Below are positions 46,282-55,730 of a DNA stretch of 64,000 bases, piece after piece; position 1 is the first letter of the stretch, and each line of letters starts with the position of its first letter. The notes beneath the pieces are model-generated. The model saw only the letters and a program-made list of their open reading frames with translations, was not told the origin of the DNA and made no database searches. Source of the DNA: JADLHS01 sp049840435 (lineage in GTDB: Bacteria; Verrucomicrobiota; Verrucomicrobiia; Limisphaerales; JADLHS01); the NCBI GenBank assembly GCA_049840435.1, contig JASGKY010000045.1:1-64000 (forward strand), given 5' to 3'. A program made the position numbers and the translations under genes.

Positions 46282-47775
46282 ATGTCGCAAAAGATCACCA
46301 CCAAGCAGCGTCTGCAGATTTCCCGGCAAGCCATGCCGGCCCAGGAGGCTGAGCAGCGCGCACACAATTTCACCGAGGTGAATCTGGGTTTCTCCGAGGA
46401 ACTGGCCGTGCTCGAAGCGATGCGTTGTCTCCAGTGCAAAGATCCGCGCTGCCAGAAGGCGTGCCCGGTCAACGTCAACATTCCCAAGTTTCTGGATCTG
46501 CTGACGCAAGGCAACATGCTTGCCGCCGCACAATGCTTGTTGAACGACAACGCGCTCCCGGCGGTCACCGGGCGTGTCTGTCCGCAGGAAACACAGTGCG
46601 AATGCGATTGTGTTCGCGCCGCCAAGGGCACTTCCGTCGGCATCGGCTATCTGGAACGTTACGTTGCTGACTGGGCGCGCACGAATCGCGAACTGCTGCC
46701 GCAACCGAAACCCGCGTCCACGGGTAAAAAGGTCGCCATTGTCGGCGCCGGGCCGGCCGGTTTGACGGCGGCGGGCGAACTCGCCAAGCAAGGCCACGAC
46801 GTCACTGTCTTTGAAGCGCTGCATAAACCCGGCGGTGTGCTTGTGTACGGCATCCCGGAATTTCGGCTGCCCAAGAAGATCGTCGCCGAGGAAGTCGAAC
46901 GCCTCCAAGCCGCGGGCGTAAAGATCGAGTGCAACGTCGTGATCGGTCGCACCTACACAATTCCCGAACTGCGGGAACGCTTCGATGCCATCTTTATCGC
47001 CAACGGCGCGGGCCTGCCGGTGTTCATGAATGTGCCTGGCGAAAATTTCAAAGGCGTCTATTCCGCCAACGAGTACCTCACGCGCGTTAACCTGATGGCG
47101 GCGTATCAATTCCCGCAATCGGACACCCCGGTGCTCGTCGGCAAACGCGTCGCCGTCGTCGGCGGCGGCAACGTCGCGATGGATGCCGTTCGCACGGCGA
47201 AGCGCCTCGGGGCCGAGGAGACCATGATTGTCTATCGGCGCACCAGCAAGGAACTGCCCGCGCGGGTGGAAGAAGTCCACCACGCGGAGGAAGAAGGGGT
47301 AACCTTCCATTTTCTCACCGCCCCACTGGAAGTAGTCGGCAACGACAAACGCTGGGTGACAGGCTTGAAATGTCAGCGCATGCAACTCGGTGCTCCCGAC
47401 GCGTCCGGCCGAGCCCGACCTGAGCCTGTAACTGGTTCGGAATTCGTTTTACCTTGTGACGTCGTGGTCGTCGCAGTTGGCACGAAGGCCAATCCGTTGC
47501 TGACCCGAACCTGCCCGGATCTGAAGCTCAACAAGTGGGGCAATATCGTCATTGATGATAACGGTATGACCAGCATCCCGGGTGTATTTGCCGGCGGCGA
47601 CATTGTTCGGGGTGCGGCCACCGTTATTCTGGCCATGGGCGACGGTAAAAAAGCCGCCCAAGCCATGGATGCTTACTTGCGATCGCGCGTGGAAAGCCCC
47701 GAGCCGTCAGTTACGCAAACACAATCTCCGTCGTCGCCGCCTTGTCATCCCAGCCTCGCGTCGGTTCAGCGGTGA
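46282..47775 (+). CDS. nfnB: Nfn subunit beta / GltD-like NADPH oxidoreductase
   Basis: A 497-residue protein with an N-terminal double 4Fe-4S domain (MRCLQCKDPRCQKACPV and TGRVCPQETQCECDCVRA, residues about 50-115) and a two-nucleotide flavoprotein body: VAIVGAGPAGLTAAGELA (FAD), GGVLVYGIPEFRLPKKIV, VAVVGGGNVAMDAVRTAKRL (NADPH) and GVFAGGDIVRGAATVI (FAD, C-terminal). It pairs with nfnA to form the electron-bifurcating transhydrogenase or an equivalent. The last 20 codons are Ser/Pro-rich and overlap the 3' end of parC by 65 bp on the other strand, probably a 3' extension without conserved content. Confidence 0.9.
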   Translation: MSQKITTKQRLQISRQAMPAQEAEQRAHNFTEVNLGFSEELAVLEAMRCLQCKDPRCQKACPVNVNIPKFLDLLTQGNMLAAAQCLLNDNALPAVTGRVCPQETQCECDCVRAAKGTSVGIGYLERYVADWARTNRELLPQPKPASTGKKVAIVGAGPAGLTAAGELAKQGHDVTVFEALHKPGGVLVYGIPEFRLPKKIVAEEVERLQAAGVKIECNVVIGRTYTIPELRERFDAIFIANGAGLPVFMNVPGENFKGVYSANEYLTRVNLMAAYQFPQSDTPVLVGKRVAVVGGGNVAMDAVRTAKRLGAEETMIVYRRTSKELPARVEEVHHAEEEGVTFHFLTAPLEVVGNDKRWVTGLKCQRMQLGAPDASGRARPEPVTGSEFVLPCDVVVVAVGTKANPLLTRTCPDLKLNKWGNIVIDDNGMTSIPGVFAGGDIVRGAATVILAMGDGKKAAQAMDAYLRSRVESPEPSVTQTQSPSSPPCHPSLASVQR

Positions 47776-49816
47776 CAGATGAGATGTCCTTGATGGAAAT
47801 CTGGCGGCCCAACGTTTTCGGGCTCTTGACATCAATTTTGGATGGGTCGCACGTTTGCTGGGTGATCTTCTGATGCGGTGCGGGTTTGTAGCGCACGTAG
47901 AGGACCTTCGGCGTGTCGGGCGCGAAGTACAAGATGCGTGATTTCTCCGGAATGCACGAATAGACCTTGTTCATGATCGTGCCACCGAACGTGAAGCGTT
48001 TGAGATAGCTCGCGTTGCGATCCGTGTAGGCGCAGGTGAATACCTTCTCGCGGTCCGGCAGACCAGCGTAGAACAATTCCGGCCCGACGAATAATTTCTC
48101 CGGCAGATCGGTGACCTTGTACGTGCCGTCTTTGAACACGAGCAGGATCTTGTCGAATTTCGTGCAATCCATCTTGAACTCTTCGCCGTTCGCCTTGAAA
48201 CCGACGTAACCGCTGTCACGATCGTAGCTGAACTTGAACGCCTTGAACGCGGCGGCCTTCACGTCCACTTCTTCGTGGCGGGCAGATTTGGTCGTCAGGC
48301 GCGGATATTGTTTGCCGTATTTCTCCAGCAACCCTTCGAGATGTCCGATGACGTACTTGGTGAGGTTCTTGAGATTTTTGCGCGTCGTTTCGAGATCGGC
48401 CTTGGTCTTCTCCATCTCCTCGCGATGCTTGTTGATGTCGAAGAGCGAAATGCGGCGGATGCGGACTTGCAGCAAACGCTCGACGTCGGCGTCAATGATC
48501 TCGCGGATGAGCTCTTTCTTGAAAGGTTTGAAGCCATCGTAAACCGCCGCCATCACGGCTTCGTTCGTCTTGCATTGCTCGATCTTCTTGTAGATGCGTT
48601 CCTCGATGAAGATGCGTTCCAGCGTGCGATAATGCAGTTCGTCGAGCAGGTTCTTCTCGCGCAGTTCGAGTTCGCGCTTGAGGATGGCAACGAGTTGATC
48701 TGTGTTCTCGCGCAGGACTTCGCTGACGGTCAACTCGACCGGGCGATTGTCTTTGATGACGACGATGCGGCTGGAAATGGTCGTCTCGCAGCCAGTGAAC
48801 GCGTAGAGGCCGTCGATGAGCTTCTCGGGATCAACGCCGTTCGGACACTTGATCTCGATCTCGACGTCTTCCGAGGTGAAATCATTGATGGACTTCACCT
48901 TGATCTTGCCCTTGCGCACGGCGTCTTCGATTGACGCGATGAGCGACTCGGTGGTGGTCGCGGGCGGGATCTCTTTGATGACGACGGTGGAATCGTCCTT
49001 CACCTTGATCTTGGCGCGGACTTTGACCGAGCCCTTGCCGTCCTGATAATCGCGCGCGTCCATCAAGCCGCCGGTCTGGAAATCCGGCAGACACTTGAAG
49101 GGCTGCTTCTTCAGGATGGCGATCTGCGCTTCGAGCAGTTCGGGGAAATTGTGCGGCAAAATACGCGCGCTGAGACCGACTGCGATGCCTTCCGTGCCGA
49201 GCATCAGCGTCAGCGGTAATTTACATGGCAGCGTGACCGGCTCTTTGTTCGTCCCATCGTAGCTCGGGATGAATTCAGTGATTGAGTCGTTGAAGACTTC
49301 CGTGCGGGCGAGTTCGGTGAGCCGACATTCGATGTAACGATTTGCCGCGGCGGGATCGCCTGTGAAAATGTTGCCGTAGTTCCCTTGGCCTTCGATCAAG
49401 TACCGCTTGTTGGCCAGCACCACGATCGCGTCGCTGATGGAAGCGTCGCCGTGCGGGTGATATTGCATCGTGTGACCGACGATGTTCGCCACCTTGATGA
49501 ACTTGCCCGTGTCCTTTTCGTGCAACGCCCACATGATGCGGCGCTGCACCGGCTTGAAACCGTCGGCGAGATTTGGAATCGCGCGGTCGCGAATGACGTA
49601 GCTGGCGTAATCGAGAAATCCGCGATCCACGCGGTTATGCAAGCCCTCAGCAACCTTCTTCGGATCGAACGGCTTGTGGACGATGGCTTCCACCTGCTCG
49701 GCAACGACATGCTGTTCGCCGTTGTCGTTGGCGGGCGCAGCTTTTTTCGCAGGTTTTTGGCCTTCGATGGGCAATTCCGGCTGAGCGGCTTCTTTTTTCT
49801 TCTTCTCAGAACTCAT
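47711..49816 (-). CDS. parC: DNA topoisomerase IV/gyrase-type subunit A
   Basis: The DNA-cutting subunit of a type IIA topoisomerase. The 701-residue protein begins with a lysine-rich tail (SSEKKKKEAAQPELP), then the conserved breakage domain: YASYVIRDRAIPNLADGFKP, QRRIMWALHEKDTGKFIKV, VGHTMQYHPHGDASISDAI and GQGNYGNIFTGDPAAANRYI, with the catalytic Tyr in NRYIE. The long coiled-coil follows (REKNLLDELHYRTLERIF) and the C-terminal domain lacks gyrase-box-like repeats, so ParC is favoured over GyrA. No parE is adjacent in the window. It converges on nfnB. Confidence 0.85.
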   Translation of the reverse strand: MSSEKKKKEAAQPELPIEGQKPAKKAAPANDNGEQHVVAEQVEAIVHKPFDPKKVAEGLHNRVDRGFLDYASYVIRDRAIPNLADGFKPVQRRIMWALHEKDTGKFIKVANIVGHTMQYHPHGDASISDAIVVLANKRYLIEGQGNYGNIFTGDPAAANRYIECRLTELARTEVFNDSITEFIPSYDGTNKEPVTLPCKLPLTLMLGTEGIAVGLSARILPHNFPELLEAQIAILKKQPFKCLPDFQTGGLMDARDYQDGKGSVKVRAKIKVKDDSTVVIKEIPPATTTESLIASIEDAVRKGKIKVKSINDFTSEDVEIEIKCPNGVDPEKLIDGLYAFTGCETTISSRIVVIKDNRPVELTVSEVLRENTDQLVAILKRELELREKNLLDELHYRTLERIFIEERIYKKIEQCKTNEAVMAAVYDGFKPFKKELIREIIDADVERLLQVRIRRISLFDINKHREEMEKTKADLETTRKNLKNLTKYVIGHLEGLLEKYGKQYPRLTTKSARHEEVDVKAAAFKAFKFSYDRDSGYVGFKANGEEFKMDCTKFDKILLVFKDGTYKVTDLPEKLFVGPELFYAGLPDREKVFTCAYTDRNASYLKRFTFGGTIMNKVYSCIPEKSRILYFAPDTPKVLYVRYKPAPHQKITQQTCDPSKIDVKSPKTLGRQISIKDISSVTAEPTRGWDDKAATTEIVFA

Positions 49817-49956
49817 GAGCGGCGCGCATTAAGCCGCAGAACGCCCGCGATGGCAAGAATTCAGCCGTTGGAATCTGAAGCCGTCACCAAAACCATCCAG
49901 TGCGTTGCAAAAGAAACTTTCTCGCCCGGCACAAGTCGTGTTGAATCAGGGCGGTT

Positions 49957-50298
49957 ATGAGTCAAACCCATCCGCTGACAACGACGACCTTTGATTTGCC
50001 GGGCTTTCGCACGACGAAATCGCACGGCGTGGTGCGCGGCATTGTCGTCCGGTCGCGTTCGGTCATCGGCAACATTGGCGCGGGTATCCAGAGCTTATTC
50101 GGTGGTAACATCACTCTCTATACCGACCTGTGCGAACGCGCGCGCGAGGATGCTTTCAACCAAATGCTGGCTCATGCCGGAAAGCTGGGCGCGAATGCCG
50201 TCATCGGCGTACGCTATGACGCGACGGAGATCGGTGCAGGCATCACCGAGGTCATCTGCTACGGCACAGCAGTGACGGTGGAGGCGGCGGGGAATTGA
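49957..50298 (+). CDS. YbjQ/UPF0145-family protein
   Basis: A 113-residue small protein of the YbjQ family: TTFDLPGFRTTKSHGVVRGI, RSRSVIGNIGAGIQSLFGG, CERAREDAFNQMLAHAGKLG and ANAVIGVRYDATEI are all typical. Members form pentamers, and a heavy-metal-binding role has been proposed but not proven. It precedes the HpnN-like gene by 32 bp, so it may share its transcript. Confidence 0.88.
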   Translation: MSQTHPLTTTTFDLPGFRTTKSHGVVRGIVVRSRSVIGNIGAGIQSLFGGNITLYTDLCERAREDAFNQMLAHAGKLGANAVIGVRYDATEIGAGITEVICYGTAVTVEAAGN

Positions 50299-50330
50299 GC
50301 GGGGATTAAGATTTAGACCCGATTGCTGAG

Positions 50331-53165
50331 ATGAAACATTCCGCCTCCGATAACCTGTTTGCCCGACTATTGGGCAAACTGGCGTGGCTGGTGTTGCATC
50401 GGCGGCATTGGTTTCTCTGGCCGCAAATCCTGCTGTTTGCACTCTGCGTTGTTTACACGGTCTTCAATCTCCAGTTCGACACCAGTCGCAGCGCACTGGT
50501 CGGCGCAGACAAGCGGTATCACCACAATTTTCTCCAGTTCAAAAAGGATTTTGCGGCGCAGGACGATCTCGCGGTCATTGTTGAGAGCGAGAATCCCGAG
50601 AAGAACCGGCAGTTTGTCGAACGGTTGGGAGCGAAAATCGAAGCGGCCCGGGCGGAAGTTCCGACGCATCCCGGCGCGAAGGAGAAAGTTCAAACCAATC
50701 TGTTTGCGCGCATCTTCTACAAGGGCGACCTCAAAATGCTCGGCTCGAAAGCGCTGCTGTTCGTGCCGGAGGAGGACCTCGTCGAACTCCAGAAACGCCT
50801 CGCAGAATATCGCCCGTTGATCCAGCCGTTCACGCAGACAACGAATCTGGTTTCGCTCATCAACATGGTGAACAACCGGTTCACCTCGGCGAAACGGGAG
50901 GCAAGTTCGGAGAACGAAGCGTTGGTGAAGGCGCTGCCGGCGCTGGAGCGCATTCTGGCGCAGGCGACGGATAGTTTGAAGCGCGGCGGATTGCCGCCGT
51001 CGCCGGGCGTGTTCGCGTTGTTCGATCAAAGCAACGAAGCCGAGCGCAGCGTGTATATCACCTATGCTGACGGGCAGATTTATCTGGCGACCGCGCAGCC
51101 GTTGAATTCGGATCTGAGTGGTGAGGCGGTGCGACGGATGCAGCAGTTGGTCGAGGAAACCAAACGGGAAGTCCCCGGTGTGAATGCGGGTTTGACCGGC
51201 GAATCTGTTTTAGAACTGGCGGAACTGGAGCAATCGCAGAAGGACACGACGCTCGCGAGCGTTGTGTCGCTCATCATCTGTGCGCTGATTTTCATCTATG
51301 GCTATCATGAAACCGGTCGGCCGCTAAAAGCCACCGCATGCCTAGTGATTGGCGTCGGTTATACGATGGGGTTCACCACGTTGGTGGTCGGGCATTTGAA
51401 CATCCTGACGATCACGTTCGTGCCTATTTTGATCGGGATCGCGATTGATTTCGGGGTGCATTTGGTGACGCGATACGAGGAGGAATTGCGGCACGGTGCT
51501 TCTGAAGAAAGCGCGATGACCAAGGCGCTGGTGTTTACCGGGCAGGGGATTTTCACCGGCGCCTTCACGACAGCGGGCGCGTTTCTAGCGATGGGGTTGA
51601 CGGATTTTCGCGGCATTCAGGAGATGGGCATCATCTGCGGCGGCGGGTTGCTGATCTGTCTGATTCCAATGTTAACAATGTTACCGGTGCTGTTGCTGGG
51701 CGGGCGGCAGAACGTGCTGGATCATACACAGCCGCTGAGGCCGGACCATCGCGCTCGCATTGAAAAGTATTGGCTGGAGCGCCCGGTGGCGACCATTGTT
51801 GCCACGGTGGGCTTATCTTTGGTGTGTCTGACTCAACTTCCGAAGATCTTCTTTGACTACAACCTGCTGCATCTACAGAGCGCGCAGCTTCCCGCCGTGC
51901 AGTATCAAGACAAGCTGCTGAATGCGGCCACGAAAATGAATCTCAGCAATGGCACGAATGCCCCAGGGCGATCCGTTTTGTTTGCTGCCATCATTACGAA
52001 TTCCGCCCCGGCGGCCGCGGCGTTGCAGAAACGGATTGAAGCGTTGGACTCCGTGGCCAAGGTGGAATCCATCGCTCCCTACTTGATCGAAGACGCAACG
52101 AAAAAGCTGGAATTGATCGGCGAAATAAAGCAGGCCATCGCTTCGTTGCAGTTTCAAGAGCCCGACCCACGCCCGGCGAAGATTGCTGACTTAAGCCGGA
52201 GTTTGTTCGCTTTGAGTGGGTTGGTCAAACTGGCGAGCGAAGACCCAGCGGTGACCAATACCGAGGTGGCGCCGCAACTGGTTTCGCTCGGACGTGCCAT
52301 CGAGGAGGTGCGGAAGGAAATGTTGCGCGGCAAGCAGGCCGATCAGGACATCGCCGCACTCAAGCTGGGTGAGTATCAATACGCGCTGTTCGAGGATCTG
52401 CGGACGACATTTGAGGCGCTGAAGCAGCAAGATAATCGCGAACGGTTGCGCGTCGAGGATCTGCCCGAAGCCTTGCGCGAACGGTTTGTGAGCCGGAGCG
52501 GCAGGTTTCTGTTGCAGGTTTACCCCAAGAAGGATGTCTGGCAACGCGAGAACCAGGAAGAGTTCGTGGCGCAACTCCGCACCATTGATCCCGATGTCAC
52601 GGGCACCCCAGTGCAGTTACTGGAATACATCTCTCTCCTGAGGCACAGCTACGAGGAGGCGGCGTTGTATTCGTTGGGGGCAATCGTGTTGCTGGTGCTA
52701 ATCCATTTTCGTCGCATCAGTTCCGTGGTGCTGGCGTTGTTACCTGTGGCGATTGGTAGCTTGTGGCTTGGTGGCTTGATGGGGTGGTTTGGCATCCCGC
52801 TCAACCCCGCCAACATCATGTTGTTGCCGCTGGTGCTTGGCATTGGTGTCACGAACGGCATTCACATCCTGAATCGGTTTGCGGAGGAGCAGACGCCCAG
52901 CATCCTCGCCAAGAGCACGGGCAAAGCAGTGTTGGTTTCTGGTCTGACGACGATTGCGGGTTTTGGCAGCCTGCTACTGGCGGAACATCGGGGAATTGCT
53001 AGCTTGGGCCTGGTCATGGCTATTGGCGTTGCCACGTGCATGTTCGCCGGTCTGACGTTTTTGCCGGCATTGCTGAATGTGATGTTGCGTCGGCGCGGTC
53101 CGGAAAAAAATCAACCCAGCGGCGACAATGCACAGTCGCCACTGGGTCGGGAGGAACCGAGGTAA
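50331..53165 (+). CDS. RND/MMPL exporter, HpnN-like
   Basis: A 944-residue inner-membrane transporter of the MMPL/HpnN type, which moves hopanoids or other hydrophobic lipids from the inner membrane. The two-fold layout is clear: helix 1 (WFLWPQILLFALCVVYTVF), a large periplasmic domain, a helix cluster (ASVVSLIICALIFIYGYHE, LTITFVPILIGIAIDFGVHL), a second periplasmic domain (about 470-760) and a second cluster (SLGAIVLLVLIHF, IGSLWLGGLMGWFG, IMLLPLVLGIGVTNGIHILN). The GIDFGVHL and GVTNGIHI stretches are the usual helix-4 and helix-10 motifs. The WPLF protein and MlaEFD genes follow on the same strand, a strong sign of a lipid-transport system. Whether hopanoids are the substrate is not shown. 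Confidence 0.85.
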   Translation: MKHSASDNLFARLLGKLAWLVLHRRHWFLWPQILLFALCVVYTVFNLQFDTSRSALVGADKRYHHNFLQFKKDFAAQDDLAVIVESENPEKNRQFVERLGAKIEAARAEVPTHPGAKEKVQTNLFARIFYKGDLKMLGSKALLFVPEEDLVELQKRLAEYRPLIQPFTQTTNLVSLINMVNNRFTSAKREASSENEALVKALPALERILAQATDSLKRGGLPPSPGVFALFDQSNEAERSVYITYADGQIYLATAQPLNSDLSGEAVRRMQQLVEETKREVPGVNAGLTGESVLELAELEQSQKDTTLASVVSLIICALIFIYGYHETGRPLKATACLVIGVGYTMGFTTLVVGHLNILTITFVPILIGIAIDFGVHLVTRYEEELRHGASEESAMTKALVFTGQGIFTGAFTTAGAFLAMGLTDFRGIQEMGIICGGGLLICLIPMLTMLPVLLLGGRQNVLDHTQPLRPDHRARIEKYWLERPVATIVATVGLSLVCLTQLPKIFFDYNLLHLQSAQLPAVQYQDKLLNAATKMNLSNGTNAPGRSVLFAAIITNSAPAAAALQKRIEALDSVAKVESIAPYLIEDATKKLELIGEIKQAIASLQFQEPDPRPAKIADLSRSLFALSGLVKLASEDPAVTNTEVAPQLVSLGRAIEEVRKEMLRGKQADQDIAALKLGEYQYALFEDLRTTFEALKQQDNRERLRVEDLPEALRERFVSRSGRFLLQVYPKKDVWQRENQEEFVAQLRTIDPDVTGTPVQLLEYISLLRHSYEEAALYSLGAIVLLVLIHFRRISSVVLALLPVAIGSLWLGGLMGWFGIPLNPANIMLLPLVLGIGVTNGIHILNRFAEEQTPSILAKSTGKAVLVSGLTTIAGFGSLLLAEHRGIASLGLVMAIGVATCMFAGLTFLPALLNVMLRRRGPEKNQPSGDNAQSPLGREEPR
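53115..53146 (+). terminator. Hairpin at the end of the HpnN-like gene
   Basis: An inverted repeat CCCAGCGGCGAC/GTCGCCACTGGG (11 of 12 pairs, loop AATGCACA) just inside the coding end, followed after the stop by a second small hairpin CGAGGT-AAAA-ACCTCG (53158-53173). There is no T-run, so it may be a processing or attenuation site rather than a full terminator; the lipid-transport genes continue downstream. Confidence 0.4.
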
Positions 53166-53207
53166 AAACCTCGCACCAACTGTTACGCGGGTGCATAGAG
53201 AAACTAA

Positions 53208-54988
53208 ATGAGCGGAAATGAATGTCAATGTCACGTTCTGAGGGATCGCCCAAGGACTGCGGTGGGGCTCTCTTTGTGGTGGCTCAAGTGCCTTATTAAC
53301 AATTGTTTTTGCGTTGGTTGGTCGGTTTTTTTGGCGTTGCTGTTGGGCGTTTTGGGTGGCGTTAACCCGGCTTTGGCGCAGACCGAGGATGGACCTCATG
53401 CTGGCCTGCTTTACGACCATAGTGCGCTCTCGCTGGATATCGGTTTTCGGGCCGAGGCTTTGGGACGATTTTTCTATACCGAACAGACGACGGCCGCAGA
53501 TACGTGGGGAATCCCGCCGTTCTATTCGCGGATTGATTATCTCGGGACCGACGCCTGCGAATGGGACTTTGCCTATCCGCTCTTAACGTTTGGCCGCTAT
53601 GGCAGCGTCTATCGCTGGCAATTGCTCCAACTGATAAGCTTCGCTGGTGGCAATGACCAGTCCGAATCGCCTCGCAATCGATTCACGATTTTCCCGATCT
53701 ATTTTCAGCAACGCTCGCCCGACACCAACCAGAATTACACCGCGCTCTTTCCCATCTATGGGCATCTGAGGAATCGCATTTTCCGCAGTGAAAGCACCTT
53801 TATCCTCTGGCCGCTCTATAGCAAAACCGTCAAACGTCCCTCAGCCGGTCCGACGGGCGGCGATATGTTTCCGGGCGTCGTGCATCAATGGCTTGAAGCC
53901 CGGCGTGGCGACATGACGACGCACAACTTCCTGATCCCGTTCTTTCACGTGCGCTATGGCGACGGGTTGTTTGGTTGGCAGGCGTGGCCGTTGCTGGGGC
54001 ATGAACACAAAGACATCACCACCAAGACCAATTCTTGGGGCGATGTGGATACGATTCCCGGCCATGACAAGGATTTGTTCCTCTGGCCGTTCTATGAGTA
54101 TCAGGAACGCGGGCTGGGGGACCGAATCCCGAGCACGAGCTGCTCGTCTTCCCGCTCTACAACCGGCTGCGTTCGCCGCTGCGCGATTCGACGAGCTATC
54201 TGACTCCGTTCGGCTTGACCATCACTGATGATCGCGCTCGCAAATATCAGGAAGTAGATTTCCCGTGGCCCATCTTTGTGTTTGCCTGGGGGGAAGGCAA
54301 GACCACGCGCCGCATCTGGCCCTTGTTCAGTCAGGCCCGCAGCGCGCAGCTTGAGAGCGATTCCTATCTCTGGCCTGTGTACACCTACAAGCGCATGCGT
54401 GGAGAAACCCTGGACCGTGATCGGACGCGCTCGTTTTACTTCCTGTTCTCCCACACACGGGAAAAGAACCTCGAGACCGGGGCGCGCAAGACCCGCACTG
54501 ACCTGTGGCCGCTGTTTACCCACCAACGGGGCTTTGCTGGGCAGACCCGGCTGCAAATCCTTGCGCCGCTAGAGCCCTTGCTGCCGACCAACAAGAGCAT
54601 CGAACGTAATTATTCGCCGCTGTGGAGTCTGTGGCGTAGCGAACACCACCCGCAGACCGGGGCCAGCTCCCAATCGTTTCTCTGGAATCTGTATCGCCGC
54701 CAGGTAGTGCCGCCGCCTGCGCCGCCCGCCCCAACGCCAGCCACCAACGCCGCGCCGGCGGGAAACATTCTCTCAATGTTCACGTCCGGGGGCGGCTTGA
54801 ATCCGTCCGCACCGGTCGCCGCACCGCCGGTGCCCGACTTTGCGCTGGAGCCGCCAACCAAAAAAGTCTCGCTCCTTTTCGGCCTTTTCCAGTATCAATC
54901 CACCGGAGAGAACCGGCAGTGGCGGTTGTTTTACCTGCCCCTGAACCCATCGCAGAAAGTTTCCGAGCATGTTCCAGAACATCGGTGA
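53208..54988 (+). CDS. Secreted WPLF-repeat protein of the lipid-transport cluster (frameshifted)
   Basis: An exported protein of about 590 residues with a signal-like helix (GWSVFLALLLGVLGGVNPALA); the true start is uncertain. Its main trait is a motif of the form [LF]-x-[WF]-P-[LFIV]-[FY], repeated about fourteen times: FTIFPIYFQQ, TALFPIYGHLRN, FILWPLYSKT, LFLWPFYEYQ, LLVFPLYNRL, DFPWPIFVFAW, RIWPLFSQAR, SYLWPVYTYKR, TDLWPLFTHQR, SPLWSLWRS and others, each followed by a polar turn, as in a long beta-sheet. A Pro/Ala-rich stretch lies near the C-terminus. The frame breaks at the G5 run 54116-54120 (one G missing), giving GGPNPEHELLVFPLY. It overlaps mlaE by 20 bp. No family is recognised; a lipid-binding or envelope-spanning role is inferred from context. 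Confidence 0.7.
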
Positions 54989-55730
54989 GATGGCGCTGCT
55001 TTTTTGGCGCACGATTCGCGCGTTGCCCTTAGTTTGGCGACAGCGCGAGAAGGTCTTTGACCAGTTCTTCGAGATTGGCAACGCCAGCTTGCTGATGGTC
55101 GCCGTGTTATCGTTCTTCCTGGGGGGCGTGCTTACGCTGCAGACCGGTCCGACGATGGTTGAGCGCGGCCTCACCAATTTCGTCAGCGGGATTGTGGGCT
55201 ATTCCATCGCGCGTGAACTCGCGCCGATCATGATGGCGATCCTCATCGCGGGGCGTATCGGCTCGGCGTTCGCCGCGGAAATTGGCTCCATGCGGGTCTA
55301 TCAGGAGATTGATGCATTGCGGACCATGAACATCAACCCGATCAATTACCTTGTGCTGCCGCGCCTCGTCGCCGTCGCGCTGGCGCTGCCCATGTTGGTC
55401 ACCTTCGCCATTCTGGTCGGTTGGCTCGGCGGCGCAGTGGTGGCCAAGGCGACGACCGAGATTGATATTCCCATGCAGTCTTTCTTCGAGAATTTGAAGG
55501 TCATGGTGGATCTCAAGGACGTCGGCCACGGCGTGTTCAAGAGCTTCTGCTTCGCGTGGATTATCGGGATTGTGGCTTGTCACCAAGGTTTGATTACGCG
55601 CGGTGGCCCGCGTGGTATTGGTCGCTCGGTCACCAAGGCAGTGGTGAATGCCATCGTGCTCATCGTCATCTTTGACTTTGTGTTGACCCGACTCTTGATC
55701 CTCCTCAGCAACTTTGGAGTTTTGCCATGA
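54969..55730 (+). CDS. mlaE: MlaE-family ABC permease
   Basis: The inner-membrane permease of an MCE-type lipid transporter. The 253-residue protein has the MlaE signature: LQTGPTMVERGLTNFVSGIV, YSIARELAPIMMAILIAGR, GSAFAAEIGSMRVYQEIDAL, NPINYLVLPRLVAVALALP and FKSFCFAWIIGIVACHQG, with about six hydrophobic segments. It overlaps the WPLF gene at its start and mlaF at its end by 4 bp (ATGA). In other bacteria MlaE moves phospholipid between the inner membrane and the MCE protein. Confidence 0.92.
   Translation: MFQNIGEMALLFWRTIRALPLVWRQREKVFDQFFEIGNASLLMVAVLSFFLGGVLTLQTGPTMVERGLTNFVSGIVGYSIARELAPIMMAILIAGRIGSAFAAEIGSMRVYQEIDALRTMNINPINYLVLPRLVAVALALPMLVTFAILVGWLGGAVVAKATTEIDIPMQSFFENLKVMVDLKDVGHGVFKSFCFAWIIGIVACHQGLITRGGPRGIGRSVTKAVVNAIVLIVIFDFVLTRLLILLSNFGVLP

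Noticed and set aside
46264..47385. A 373-codon minus-strand frame
   Set aside because: Antisense shadow of nfnB, which has clear Fe-S, FAD and NADPH motifs.
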